The position numbers and the translations under genes are program-made. Below, in pieces: positions 1 to 12,656 of a stretch of DNA of 64,000 nt (positions are counted from its first letter, which is position 1; every line of letters starts with the position of its first letter). Source of the DNA: Carya illinoinensis (Eukaryota > Streptophyta > Magnoliopsida > Fagales > Juglandaceae). The stretch spans positions 30,546,967 through 30,610,966 of the forward strand of contig NC_056758.1 in NCBI RefSeq assembly GCF_018687715.1, written 5' to 3'. The notes beneath the pieces are model-generated. The model was not told the DNA's origin and ran no database searches. It worked only from the letters and a program-made list of their open reading frames with translations.

Positions 1-1590
1 ATAATCCACCAAATTCGTTGGGTTTTTTGATGGCTGCCTAATTGGAACAGAGACGAAACAGAGGAACAAGAAAAGCTCTAAGGGGAGAGAGAAAAGAAAA
101 TGAATAAAGATTAATTAGGTACTTTCTGGAGGAGAGACACGTGTACGGTAAAGGTATTGACGTGGAAGGACTTTATAGTGCTTTGGCGTACTTTGTGTGT
201 CACCATGTGATGGTTCTTATCTATGGGGTTGGTGGTGGAAATGATATGCAACTAGAAGCATGGAGATTCTTGTTCTAGCGAAATCCCAAGTCTTGTAGAA
301 GCATGGAGAAGTTGCTTAGTGGGTGCCCATTAAGGATCTTTGTTTATTTTTATTTTTAAAAGCTCATTTTTTCAAGGGAGGAATACCACAGAGATAAGAG
401 CTAGCTTGGGGTGGTAATAAAGGCAGCCCAAGCAGCAACTAAAGTTTTGCACTATTTTACAACTCAAAACTATTCATTTTGCTTACTACTCATTTTAAAA
501 AAAAAAAAAGCAACAGTGTTTTGCACCTTCTGCGTGTGAAAATGGTCAAATGCAAAGAGTTATAAGAGATTGAAAGCATGCTATGCACCTAAAGACTAAT
601 GCAAGATAGCGTATAAGAATCAGAAGCAAGAAGAAAAGCATTTTTACTGGTTGTGGACCTGAAGCCTGTTCTGCATGTAGATGGTATGAGACACTCCCAA
701 AAAAGAAGAAGAGAGAGAGCTAGAACAGTAAGAAGTTGGGATTTTGCTATTTCTTAATATTTCAAAAAACAAATTGAGTAATTCGTAAACCAGATTAAAG
801 TCTTGTTTTGGGTTGAGGGTTGAACAAAGATAGAGAGATAATTGTTCTGGCCTATATCATGCGGGGATGAGACAAAAGCCCTTCCCTTTATCTCTATTTG
901 CCCTAAAATCCAAACGAAATAAGGAAACGCCAAAATGAATTTCTCTGAGTCACCCATTTTCTGTAGTGTGGTCCAAACACTCCAGACAGAACAAAACGAA
1001 TTAAGCATGCACATAATTTATATGAGAGATACTCTTTTTAATCTGATTCCAACAATCATTCCCAAATAATTGATGGTTTTTGTTTTTTTAGACTAGTACA
1101 TACATTATAACTAAACGAGTTGCAATGTCGAAAGTCTATAAATGGTGGATCATTATCATTATAAAGATTAAGGTAAGGGGATGCTTCTATAAATATCATT
1201 AAAAATTAAAACTTGTCCGTTGCGCGATAGAATGCCAACAAATATTCCAGCTATCAAATGATTTTAATAGGAATCCGATGTCTTTTTTTTTTTGTTAAGA
1301 TTGTTCAACTGCTTGAATTGCTACTTGGTAGTCCCCTCAAATTGTAAGCTGTTTTATATGTTGTTCTTTTGCTTCTTTATGCCTACATAATATGCTGATG
1401 GTTTTGCCCTTAGCTTTGGGAAAGTCCATAGTTGAACCGTAAGACCCGACTTTGAGGAAACACAAATTCACCTCCATTCTTGAATCTAACGTCGAAAAGA
1501 GAAAAATCTAGGTTGCAGGACTTTTTATTGACTTGCATTAATATTGAATAAAAAGAAATGATAAAAACCCGGGAAATAATGAGATGAACA
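1..1590. other. Gene-free left flank
   Basis: I see no coding region I can support here. The sequence is AT-rich with short A runs and a purine-rich stretch at about 60-110 and 690-720. Read on the minus strand, the first 110 bases are pyrimidine-rich and could be the 5' leader of a gene lying to the left of the window, but no start codon or protein match supports this. Confidence 0.4.
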
Positions 1591-1597
1591 ATGTGAG

Positions 1598-1790
1598 GTT
1601 TGGATAGTGAAATTGGATAAAATGATTTTAGATGAAGTTGAAAGTTAAATAAAATATTATTTTTTAAAATTATTATTATTTTAAAATTTGAAAAAGTTAA
1701 ATTGTTTATTATATTTTATGTCGAAATTTAAAAAAATTATAATGATGAGATGAAATAAGTTGAAAATATCTTTATATCAACCTTATTAAA
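1598..1790. repeat. AT-rich MITE-like repeat (family 1)
   Basis: This is a short AT-rich repeat with the recurring core AGTTGAAAGTTAAATAAAATATTA, then TTTAAAATTTGAAAAAGTTAAATTG and ending near AATGATGAGATGAAAT. Related copies lie at about 10868-11262, 12657-13032, 38310-38497 (reversed) and 55545-55725. It has no coding capacity, and its ends are not well defined. Confidence 0.55.
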
Positions 1791-1885
1791 TCTATTCGCG
1801 TATATAGCACCAAATTTTATGAGAGCTTATCCTCAAATTTTATGCCTCCTTCAAACATAACATTTTTTTGTCTTAGCCAACCATG

Positions 1886-2151
1886 TGATGGATTTTTAAC
1901 AGCACTCCCGAGTAAAGTTGTATTGCTGCCAAGATTTAGAAAATATTCACACACCTTTAATTGATCGTATGAAGATATTTAAACAAAATTACAGAGTTTA
2001 TTCTAAGTAAGTTTCCTAGAATTATGACTAACGGATACAAAGAAAATTTCAAACTGTACAAAGAAAATTGATAGCCTTGATTCTTGGCTATTTATTTGCT
2101 TGACAATTTTGCTGATTTTCATTTACTTGATTTGAGGAATGTTCCTTTATA
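1886..2151 (-). repeat. 3' LTR of Copia A
   Basis: About 266 bp, clearly similar to 6394-6657 over its whole length. The outer edge is set by the CCATG duplication. In element orientation the LTR begins TATAAAGG rather than the usual TG, so the exact terminus is provisional. Confidence 0.8.
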
Positions 2152-2279
2152 TGCCCCCGCAAGATTGAGGTGCCATTGGCCAAACCAATCTTGTTTCACA
2201 GAGTTTCAGTTCTTTGTCGTGACAGCGCTTTGGTCAACAGATCTGCTAGCTGATCTTGAGTGTTGACATGTTGGACATT

Positions 2280-5200
2280 GAGAATTCCACGTTGGACCAA
2301 ATCACAAACAAAATGAAGATCAATTTATATGTCTTTCATTCGGGAGTGCTGTACTGGATTAAAATTAAGATGTGTTGCGTCCAAATTATCACATAATAGC
2401 TTTGGTGGAGCCAATAGTGGAAGATCAAGTTCCTTTAATAAGGATAAGAGCCACATAATCTCTAAAGCTGCATTCGCAAGACCTCTGTATTAAGCCTCAA
2501 TTGATGATCTTGCTATAGCTCGTTGTTTATTAGAACTCCCAGATATTAGGTTAACGCCAAGGAAACTTATATATGCAGAAAGAAATGAAGGTTCGATCAT
2601 CAAAATTGTCCACCCAATCAACAGCCGAGTATGTCAGGAGATTAAAGTTGGATATTTTTCTGATGTGAAGTCCATGAAAAATTGTTTGCTTCAAGTATCG
2701 GAGGAGCCTTTTTGCCGCTGTCTAGTGTGTGACTGTGGGCTTGTGCATAAATTGTGACAGTTTATTTATTGTAAAGGAAATGTTTGGACGAGTGAGAGAC
2801 AAATATTGAAAGCCTCATATGATACTTCGAAACTCAGTACTATCAATAGATGAAGTGTCGTCAACCAGTTTGAGAGCTGTGGTTCTAGACAATGGGGTTG
2901 AGACATCATTAGCTCCAGTCATGTTTGTTTTTTACAGCAAGTCCCTAATGTACTTGTGTTGGGGCAAAAAAAGACCAGATTTGGTGGAAATGAATTCCAT
3001 GCTCAAAAAGAAATGAAGCTGTCCCATGTCTTTAATAGAGAACCGATTACCAAGTTTTTGAATAATATCAACCACAAAGTGCGTATCATTGCCAGTTATC
3101 ACCAAGTCATCCACATAGACTAACAAATAACAGATAATTGATCTTTATTGTAGATAAACAAAGATGAGTTTGCTTTGGAGTTATGAAATCCAAGGCCAAT
3201 GATTGCCAATTTAAGGGCTGAATACCAGGCCCTAGGGGCCTTCTTGAGACCATAGATGGCCTTTTGTAACCTGCACAAATGATTAGGTTTGAAGTTATCT
3301 TTAAAACTCGGTGGCTGAACCATGTATACTGTCTCAGTCAACTCACCATGCAAGAATGCATTGTTGACATCTAGTTGCCTCAAAGACCACCCTTGCATCT
3401 CAGCTACTCTTAAGACAGTCCTGATTGTGGCCAGTTTCACAACTGGACTAAAAGTTTCCTTGTAATCTAACCCTTCACGTTGGTTGTACCCTTTAGCAAC
3501 AAGTCTCGCTTTAAAGCGATCAACTGACCCATCTAGTTTTCTTTTCACACGAAAAGCCCATTTGCATCCCACTGGGTTACAGTGATTGGGTGGGGAAACA
3601 AGATCCCACGTGCCATGCGCATAAGCGCAGTAAGTTCCTCAGACATAGCTTGTCTCCAAAGAGGTTCTCAGAGTGCTTGACTCACACAAGTGGGTTCTAT
3701 GGTTAATGAAAGAGGATGCTTTATCACTGAGTTGAATTGTTTCAGTCTATGAATATTATTCATTGACCGAGTAATCATTGTATGGGTTCGGTGAGGGGGT
3801 TGGACACTCGTGTTGGTGGAGGGTTCATTAGTCACAGTGGGATTTTTTGTAGGGTGAGTGAGTGGATTTTGTAAGAAGTTTAAACACACAGTCAAATTTG
3901 AAGAATTAGGACTAGAAGAGGAAAAAATCAAAGCATGTAAATCAAAGGGAAAACGATTACCTGGAGGTGATGCGTGATGTTCAGGACTTCCCGAAGGTGC
4001 TGATGAGAGTTGCAATGGTACTGGATCTGTGATGGGTGGCCCTAGTGGTATGATCGAGGCAAACAGGGAGGATGTTGAAGGTTCGAGTTGTTGAGAATAA
4101 GAGAGAAGTTGATTTTCAGCAAAGACAACGTGACGGGATAAGTATAGTTTTTGGGCCTGAACATCAAAGCATTTGTAAGCATTCTGAGTTGTGGAATAGC
4201 CCAAGAACAAACAGGGCTTGGCTTTAGACTAAAGTTTGTTGGTATTGTAGAGCCTAGTTAGAGGAAAATACAGACAACCAAATTTCTTTAACTTAAGATA
4301 ATTTGGTTTTTGGTGGAATAAGGCCTCAAATGGTGATTTTTTGTTTAATAAGGGTGTGGGCTGTCGATTTATTAGATAGGCAACAGTTGAAAATGCATGT
4401 GGCCAATATAATAAGGACAAGGAAGCATCGTGTAAAAGAGTTAGACCGGTTTCTACCAAATGACGGTGACAACGCTCGAAGACAATATTTTGCTGTGATG
4501 TGTGGGGAGCAATGGTGTAATGACTAATCCTATGTATTGCAAAGTATTGTTTGAGAGCAACAAATTCGCCACCATTATCAGAGTAAACATTTTTTATTTT
4601 GGACTGAAATTTGATTTCAACAAGATGCTTAAATTGAGGAAAAATCATGCTAACACTAGATTTTGTTTCCATGGGATAAAACCAAATATATTTTGTAAAA
4701 TGATCAACCAAAATCAAATAGTATTAAGATCCATCTATGCCAATGGTGTTAGATGGGCCCCAAACATCAGTATAAATTAAATCAAGTGGGGCATGGCTTT
4801 GCAAACTATTAAACTCGAATGGTTGTTTGTGCGCTTTATTGACTGAACAAGAAGTGCAAATATGAGAATCTTTTTTTTTTTTTATTATTATTGGAAGGGA
4901 AAAATGCTGGACAAGATGATGAACAATTTTATTTGACGGGTGTCCAAGACGCTTGTGCCACCATCGATTGAAGTTTGTTCATGAAAATTGGCAACCATTT
5001 GTTAAGGAACTTTCACTAGCGATTCCAAGAGGACGTAAACACCATTTTCACACGCACCTCTGAGTAGAACCATCCCCGTGGTCTGATCCTTAACAAGAAA
5101 AAAAAATGGATGAAATTCAACAACCACATGATTTTGAGAGGTGAAGTGATGAACAGAGATAAGGTTATTACGTATGCTAGAAGCACAAAGAGTATCATTT

Positions 5201-6394
5201 AAATGAAAGGTACAAGTGGATGATTTAAGAACCAAAGAACCAATGTGTGAGACATACAAACCTAAGCCATCACCTATGACAACTTCATCGGTACCATAAT
5301 ATTCAGTATGCACAGATAAATTAGCCAAGTCTCCTGTAATATTGTGAGAAGCTCCCGAGTCTATAAGCCATTTTTTATCTTAGGCGGTTGATGAAGATAC
5401 ACAATTGGCAGTTGCATCCGAAAACTCCAAGCGGTGGCAATATTTTGCTATATGGCCCATTTCATCACACAGTTGACATTTTGGTGTGCATCGCGCTGCC
5501 CAATGGACCTAGTGAATTTCTTGTTAGTTTTTGGGCCTCCAGATGAACGGTGTTGGGCCGAACTTACATAAGGTTTTAAGAGGGCTCCGTTTCAGCCAGA
5601 AGCATTTGGTTTGGAGAAGCCCTTGTTTCCCTTGTCCTCTGTGGGATGAACCAAACTGGCAATGGGAGTAATTTGCCGTGGCAACCAGCTGCTGAGTGGA
5701 AGTTTCTAAACGACGAAGATAAGCATCGTGGCCAACGAGCAGATCATGGAGTTCTTCGAACGTTAATGGCCTTTCCCTTACTCGAATGGGTGCTGCGATC
5801 TCACGAAAATCACTGCCCAATCCATTAAGAATGTATAGAGTGAGATCATCATCCGAAATAGGATGATCAATCAGCGACATCTCATCGGCAAGGGCCTTGA
5901 CAGTGTGCAAGTACTCTTGAATGGTTTGATTTACTTTCTTTATCATTGTCAACTCCTCCTTGAGTTACATAGCACGAGTGCACGATTTGCTTGCATACAT
6001 CATATGCAATTTGTGCCATGCTTTCTTAGATGTCTTGGCAGCGGAAATGAAAGGAGTAATGGTGGTGGTAGTAAAAGCCAAAATTTCACTTAGGATAAGC
6101 TTATCATAGCGGATCCAATGAGTTTTTTGTGGGTTGATGATAGTGGGATCAGGGGAAGATGGGCAAGGATGATTGCCAGTGACATAATCAAGTAGGTTAT
6201 ACCCGATAAGGAGTGCTTCAAAGTGGCACGCCACTGTGGGAGATTGAGGGTGTGAGTTTCTCATTAATTTGGGCAGCAATATTGAGAGCAATGAGAGGAG
6301 TTTCTAAGGGGGATGGTGGTGTTGTTACCGGGTTAGGATTGGCTTCAGAGTTGGGGATCGAGTTCTCGTTAGAGGACGGCTCTCCTGATACCAT
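2280..6394 (-). pseudogene. Copia A gag-pol remnant
   Basis: This is the broken polyprotein of element A, read from right to left. Gag lies at about 6394-5460 and includes a UBN2-type region. A protease remnant at about 5400-5330 reads as an Asp-Ser-Gly-Ala motif. The integrase core at 4717-4229 keeps the SDNGGEF motif. Reverse transcriptase is split between 3572-3120 ([24 protein letters not shown]-like) and 3126-2932 (YVDDLVI). The RNase H part below 2530 is badly degraded. Stops and frameshifts separate these blocks, so no functional enzyme is expected. Confidence 0.88.
6381..6393 (-). other. Primer-binding site of Copia A, overlapping gag start
   Basis: Read on the minus strand, TGGTATCAGGAG follows the LTR end CATCA directly. 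It matches the 3' end of initiator tRNA-Met, the usual Copia primer. The gag start codon ATG uses the last LTR base plus the first two bases of the primer site (6394-6392), and the frame then runs MVSGEPSSNENS into the gag region. Confidence 0.8.
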
Positions 6395-6657
6395 GATGAA
6401 TTTTGAAGAGTAACAGAGTAAAGTTGTATTGCTGCCAAGATTTGGAAAATATTCATACACCTTCAATTGATCGTTTGAAGAAATTTATACAAAATTACAG
6501 AATTTATTCTAAGTAAGTTTCTTAGAATTATGACTAATAGATATAAAGAAAAATTTAGACTGTACAAAGAAAATTGACAGCCTTGATTCTTGGCTATTTA
6601 TTTACTTGCCGATCTTGCTAATTTTTATTTACTTGATTTGAGAAATGTTCCTTTATA
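6394..6657 (-). repeat. 5' LTR of Copia A
   Basis: A 264-bp LTR matching 1886-2151. The CCATG duplication follows at 6658-6662 and the primer site adjoins its left edge. Confidence 0.8.
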
Positions 6658-6662
6658 CCATG

Positions 6663-7926
6663 CAACCAAATGAGTTAGTCCTGCAAGCAATGCGTTTCTC
6701 ATATTATAGAAGCTGGTGCGGGTTCATTGAGCTCGATTCTACGAGAAAAAATGAAATATTTCTTAGCTATGACTTCTCACCTAGCTAGGCCAGGTCGTTG
6801 TGAAACGTGCTTCACGAAATCAGATTTTGAGATGTTAATGCTAAAGCTTCTACTGATTTAGCTAGGCATGTTGATGGAAATAGAAAGTAGAGTTCCTGCA
6901 TGGCCTGATGCGATGTCAGAGTCTTGGAAGAAATCAATAATGAAAGTTTGAAATAAGTCTTGAAGAATTTGAGTGTCGATAAGTGTTAAGTTATATTACG
7001 GATAATAATAAAAGAATAAATAAAAAATAATAATAAAATATTAAATAATAATAATAAGAAATTTATAAATAATAATAATAAAATAATAAATAATAATGAA
7101 ATAGTAGTAATAATAAAATAATGAAGCAGCTTTAATCATGTAAAGAGTGCTGCATCATTTCATTGCTTAGCTCGTGAAACATCTCTTGCTGATTACAATG
7201 CCCAAAAGTTTCTGCTAATCAATCAGTACTTAGATATGAATAAGGAAATAACAGCATATTCAGTTAACAATACTCATGAAAAAGCGAAATGGTTGCAATC
7301 AACAAAATTCTGCCAAATCTAAATTTCACCCCTGGAAATATTCAAAGGCTTTCAGTTTAAAACAATCTCGAAAAGAGGTCTCATGAACTTGAAAATATAT
7401 TAAAAAAGGGTGTCATTTAGTCTAGAGTTTGATTCGAGATTGGATCAGAAAAGTTAAAAAATTGATCAAACCAAAAGGTGAAAGTTTGGCTTGACATTGG
7501 CTCAAGCCAACATGTTCTAGGAATCTCACTCGACCGGTGCTCTTCACCTTGGCTCTAGCAAGAATGCAGCAGAAATGATTTTACAGTCTGTCTCTATGGG
7601 ACATAATTAAATCCCTACCCTATACAAACACATACACAATTTTGAAGGTTTAGTAAGGCCAGAAATGAAAATCCTTACTGCCTTGAAAATAAAAAACATC
7701 ATTCACAGAGCCTTAATATTCTCTCCTTATGCACAGACCGCTAACCTAATTATCATTTTGATATTATCAATGTGTTCATCGGTGTTTGACAATCTCTAGA
7801 CTTCTGACGCTTGGATTAAATCATTTTTATTCTACCAGTAGCCTATAGATTTAGTCTAAAATTAAAAGAAGATAAAAATTAAACGCAGCAGTTAATAAAA
7901 CGTTGATTAATTTTTCTTTTAATCAC
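6663..7926. other. Intergenic, no gene seen
   Basis: No open frame here looks like a protein. About 6997-7125 is a TAA/AATAAT-rich low-complexity tract. The remainder is unremarkable AT-rich DNA between element A and the decayed GTPase-like gene. Confidence 0.5.
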
Positions 7927-7932
7927 AGAGAG

Positions 7933-7967
<35 letters not shown>
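7927..7967. repeat. (GA)n microsatellite
   Basis: A run of AG dinucleotides about 40 bases long, with one interruption (GAGCGAG) near its left end. Confidence 0.95.
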
Positions 7968-7969
<2 letters not shown>

Positions 7970-8203
7970 TAAAAAAAATTGGCAGGAACAGCCTCACCAT
8001 TTTTATTCAATTGCAATGGTTTATTCATTACACGCAGTATGAATACATTGACTCGTGTTGTCAGACAGAAGGTAAACCAGAATTACTTATTGTATTTCAA
8101 TATTATATTTACATATGCATCAAGTCATAGTGCTAGCCAATCTCAAAACTCAGCCAGTACTCTAACACCAAATCGCAAAAGTATCTCCAGCTACCGTATT
8201 CCT

Positions 8204-10680
8204 TCACAAGTACTTCAATTTATCCCTCTGCCCAAGTTTGGTGCAGAGATTGGCAAGGAAACCGAAGAAAGTAGCAAGGAAGCACATTATCCATGACAAT
8301 ATAAGCACTGCCCAGTCCCAGGTATTTTTCTTTGGACAGTGTCCCCTATCTGATATAAGTAATGCTCTATAAACAGCTTCAGATAAGGCATAGGCCGTGA
8401 CAGGGTCTGATTCTTCTGCTAGATATCCATACTGTGTGAGACACACAATGTCATACACCCCAGTGGTCTCCGATATACCTAACCATTCACATATCTTCAG
8501 GCGGCCCTCGATCCTCTCCTCGGTTGATAACATGTCACCATGTGTCAAGATCAAGAGAGGGTTCTCATCTGCAGCCACAATCGATCCCACATGGATTATT
8601 TTACTGCTATGTGAATATATTTATGACTGTAGCAGACATGGCATACTTCCAAAATTTATGTCCCCTAAAAGAGTAACTAAGCACTTAAGGACTCAAAAAC
8701 AGAAGTTCTTAAGCAATAGAAAACTGAATTTTGATTATGAATTAAATTTCATGGCATACATTTCATAGGAAAAAATCATTGATTATAGGGTCAAAAACCT
8801 CTTAATGTAGGAGAATGGAATGCATACAATTTAGTCATGATTGAGAATTTCGATTGAACAAGAAAGAAAATCCGTAAATATTTTAGTGAATCAAACATTA
8901 CGGTGGTGTGACAGATTTCTGTAATGCAAGCTGAAAGATTGGATTGACAAACAGAGAGCAAACTTCACTAAATCAGTAATATATGTTTTACTGACTCGCT
9001 CTCCTGTTATGCTCTTTGAATAGAAATACGGACAATGCTTACTGTGCAACTTATTTCTGAGATTCAACATAAAAATTGTTATGAGTTCAATCAAATGGGA
9101 ACCATTGTAGGAGGTCAGTAATCTTGCTTCGTTGCCTTAGTTGACAAAATTACTTAAAATGAACTTTTTTTTTAAGTCATAGAAGGCTGCTTACTGGATT
9201 TTCTTAAAACAGGACAGCAGAAGAGTTCTCTGATGGCCTTCAGTGGCTTGAAATCAGCTGCTTTTGCAGCTTTATAGATCTCTGCTATGTTAGCCACCAC
9301 CATTGCATAGTTCACTGTTCTCTTCAAAAATTTTGCAGATGATTTCGAAGTTAAATTTTCAATGTCCTCTTCGGTCAATGCATCATCTCCCAACCTTAAG
9401 CATAGCTGATTATGATGGATGCCTTCAGTCATCCAACTGGACAATTCTTCAAGATTCTCGTACAATTGATCATAATCAAAGCCCCTCGAATCATAGACGC
9501 AAAACCCACTCTGCATAGACCTCAGCACATTATGCTCTTCCATTAACAAATTGGAGTACTTGGAAAAACTTCCTGCAACAGAAAACAGGATAATACTTCA
9601 ATATAGCTTTATTTTAGCCTTTTACCACTGTCCGTTCTCTGAATTAGAACAATTTAATTCTACAGGGTAATGACACAAAAATGCAGATTATAAGGTTAAG
9701 TTAGAGTTTATACAAATGTTGCTTACCCTGTGACGTTTGAGTAAAGGGTATGAGGCCAGAACGCCCAAGAACACTGTACATAAGGTTCACAAGTGAGCTT
9801 TTGCCAGAACCAGTAAAACCCACCAAGAGAATCGTATTCGCTGGGGGAATCTCCATCTCCTCTTTCTTGATACCCCCCGTCGGCACCCAAAAGTCACCGG
9901 AACGATACGTGAGCAGTTTGTGCCGAAGCTCGTTCAGCCCTTCAGATGCAATCAAAGCCAACCTTTCCATCTCCCTTAGCACTTTAAGCCTAGGAGTTAG
10001 GCTTGAAATGTTTGGGAGGTCGAGCTTGAGCTTAAGACATTCATCAAACTTGGCAGCCGAACGCCACCAACAGTGAACCGTTCTGGATACCTCATTCTCG
10101 TCTTCTTCATCACAGCAATAAAGCTGGCTTTTCATGATCTCTTTCTCTGAAACTCTAGAATTGTAGCAAAAAATGGTGACCAAGTCGTGGATTTCAAGAG
10201 CCTGTATATGAACAGTTTGGTTCTTGTTCTTGATTCCACTGTTGCACGGCAATTTGAAGGGACTTGCACACAGACAAAAACTCATGAATTTGCAGCCCCA
10301 ATAGAGTACAGTCGTATTCACGGGTTGGCCAGGCCAGAAAGAGCTGCTTCCTGGCTCTTTCGTATACTTGGAGAAGGATTCCTGGATCAGATTCGTTTTT
10401 ACGAAAGTACCCACGTGGTAAAGTTGATAAAATACAGAACACCTCCAACGTTAAAAGATGAAGTTGCAGTAGTTTGGAAACGTATCGTTAGTCTTCTTCC
10501 AATCACTTGCATAACACAAACGTCCACCCAGAATTTAAAAGAGCATTGGAATTTTTCCAGTTCACTTTATTCCAACACACTCCAATTTGGTAGGACTCTG
10601 TATGAGAATCTACCCTCTACTTTGACTGCGACTCTGCGAGTGATGCAGCAATGTCAAAATGGTTTCTTACATTTAGAAAG
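8204..10680 (-). pseudogene. Membrane-anchored P-loop GTPase-like gene, probably a pseudogene
   Basis: Three coding blocks join cleanly at GT-AG sites: about 10213-9727, 9572-9195 and 8568-8204. The first holds Walker A (GFTGSGKSS), the second a G3-like DSRG and the third a G4-like THGD. These are the marks of a GTPase fold. The C-terminus has a hydrophobic anchor (WAVLILSWIMCFLATFFGF). I recognise this as a plant family usually labelled P-loop NTPase superfamily, with no function I can name. Upstream, protein-like sequence continues in another frame (AAVQQW-type text preceded by QLHLLTLEVFCILSTLPRGY) but contains in-frame stops at 10617-10619, 10503-10505 and 10488-10490 and needs a frameshift near 10195-10230. 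No start codon is visible. A short expressed form starting inside the first block is possible but less likely. Confidence 0.7.
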
Positions 10681-10867
10681 ATAAATCTTTTAAGTTATAT
10701 TATTAAAAATTAAATTCAAACAAACGTTATGATATGTTAGATTATAAAATTATTTTTATTATAAAATATATCTAACGTATCATATAAAATTATGTTAATT
10801 TATTAATTTATTTTTATAAGATTTCTTTGTGGATATAACACCTCTAAAACAAGGCTCATGTTCTCAA

Positions 10868-12500
10868 GATTTAAGGCTCGTTCAAAAAGTAAGATGACAT
10901 GAGAATTTTATAAATAATAGTAAAATTGTCTGTAAATAATATTGAAATGATTTCAGTTAAAATATTGAGATTTGAGAAATAAGAAAAAAAATATCGATAA
11001 GAATATTATGAAGTTAAAATATTGTTTGATAATAATTTTTTAATATTATTTTTATTTTGAAATTTATAAAATATATATATTTTTTTTTTATATTTTATTT
11101 GAAAGTTTGGAAAATTTTGAAAAAATTATAATGATTAGATAAAAAAATTAAGGATACAAAATTAAAAAATATTTATATTTTAGTAATATTTAGAAATGAA
11201 ATTATTAAAAATTATGAAATGAGAAGAGATAAAATCATCTCACTTTCCAAACAAATCTTTAGTTTGTCTACAATTATTTTTTTCGAAAATGTTTTCTATA
11301 TCTTGGACTAGACACTAGATGGACAAGATTTGTAGACTTTACAACATTAAAACTCAGTATGAAATACATAAAAATTCACACGATATGTATATGTCTTTCG
11401 TAATTATAAAAGAGTAACCATATAACAATACAATTATCCTATTTTTATCTTACTTTTCAACAACCTTGAATCTTAAATTTCTTTTAAAATAAATTTAAGA
11501 TTTGATGAATAATGTTAACACATTATAGTAAAATAAGCATAAGATAACTTTATAATATGTAAAATTATTTATTATTAGAAAATATTTGGATCAAATAATT
11601 ACAATGTACATCCATTTAATGCAGAAGTTCCATTATTACTCCACAACAAAGTACCACTGTGCAAACACATACTTGCGTACAGTGAATGGAGTCTCCAAAC
11701 AGTTCGTTTGTACGATGTCAGAATTAAGAGCATGCGGACATGAAAATAATTGGCATAAATCACGACCAAAAGTACGGACTGAGTTCCTATTCCATTTCTC
11801 TGAACAGAACAGAACCCTGCCTGCCACCTCTACATGAACATGCATCGCAAACCATATTCACAGGTAGGAGCGTAACATGAAGGAACAGCAAGTTCATTCC
11901 CTAGGGTAACATGTTGTTCTTAGTCCTTGTAAACTTCATTTTTTTTCTTATTAGAAGTGCTAAATTGACAATAAAATTAAATAATTTATAAAAATAATTT
12001 TATAAAATAATATAATTTTATATAATACGTTAAATTTACTTTATAATAAGAATCGAACGTATTATTTTAAATTACTTATAAATTTATTTTTATAAGATTT
12101 ATTTTGTAACTAAAATTTCTCATTTTTTACATTTGAAAGTTCAAATTTCACAGACTCCCCTGTTAATTCATTTACACCCACAAAATTTTCTTACTTATAT
12201 TTCAGTCATAAGTTCACCATAATGAAACTGGAATTTGAAAACCCATTAAGGTCCCTACCGGTACAATGGGCAACGGCATGGTGCCTTTTGGATGGAGGGA
12301 GAATTGAAAAACTCAAAAGAGATCCACATGTATAGATAGGATCGTGGGACCCAGTCCAACTCCTCTTTCTCTCTAGTCTCTACCCCGTAAATTCTTCGAA
12401 AGCTGTCCTTTTGTGTTTCTTTTTGCCCAAAGACCCTAATTACAAGATAATATTGCAGCTTTGAATTGGGATTATGAGGTAGGGAGTATAGCAAACAAAT
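10868..12500. repeat. Tandem segmental duplication, copy 1
   Basis: This segment is repeated about 1.79 kb downstream (12657-14293). It starts with a family-1 AT-rich repeat (10868-11262). It also holds two well-conserved blocks, about 11586-11925 and 12230-12500, separated by more diverged AT-rich DNA. The conserved blocks include ATCACGACCAAAAGTACGGA and CTCTGAACAGAA. I find no protein reading frame shared by both copies. Confidence 0.85.
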
Positions 12501-12656
12501 GCTAAAGTCAGGCATATGGGGAGGACCCGTGCACGCCGTCCAATGTCTTAGGTCTGTTTTGATGTTGAGCGGAATGAAGATAAGTTAAATTTTTTATAAA
12601 TAGTAATTAATTAAAATAGTAAAGCGAGTTTTATAAGACCTATCTAAATAAAATTT

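Larger units (their letters stand above)
1886..6657 (-). mobile_element. Copia LTR retrotransposon A, old and decayed
   Basis: A 4.8-kb element is flanked by the 5-bp duplication CCATG at 1881-1885 and 6658-6662. Its LTRs lie at 1886-2151 and 6394-6657. A tRNA-Met primer site (TGGTATCAGGAG) adjoins the right LTR, so the element runs on the minus strand. Domains in element order are gag, zinc knuckle, protease, integrase, reverse transcriptase and RNase H, which is the Copia order. The LTRs differ at about one base in ten by eye, so the insertion is old. The reading frames are broken in many places. Confidence 0.9.

Noticed and set aside
754..1014. An 86-codon frame on the minus strand in the left flank
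   Set aside because: No recognisable motif, no splice partner and ordinary AT-rich neighbours; likely chance.
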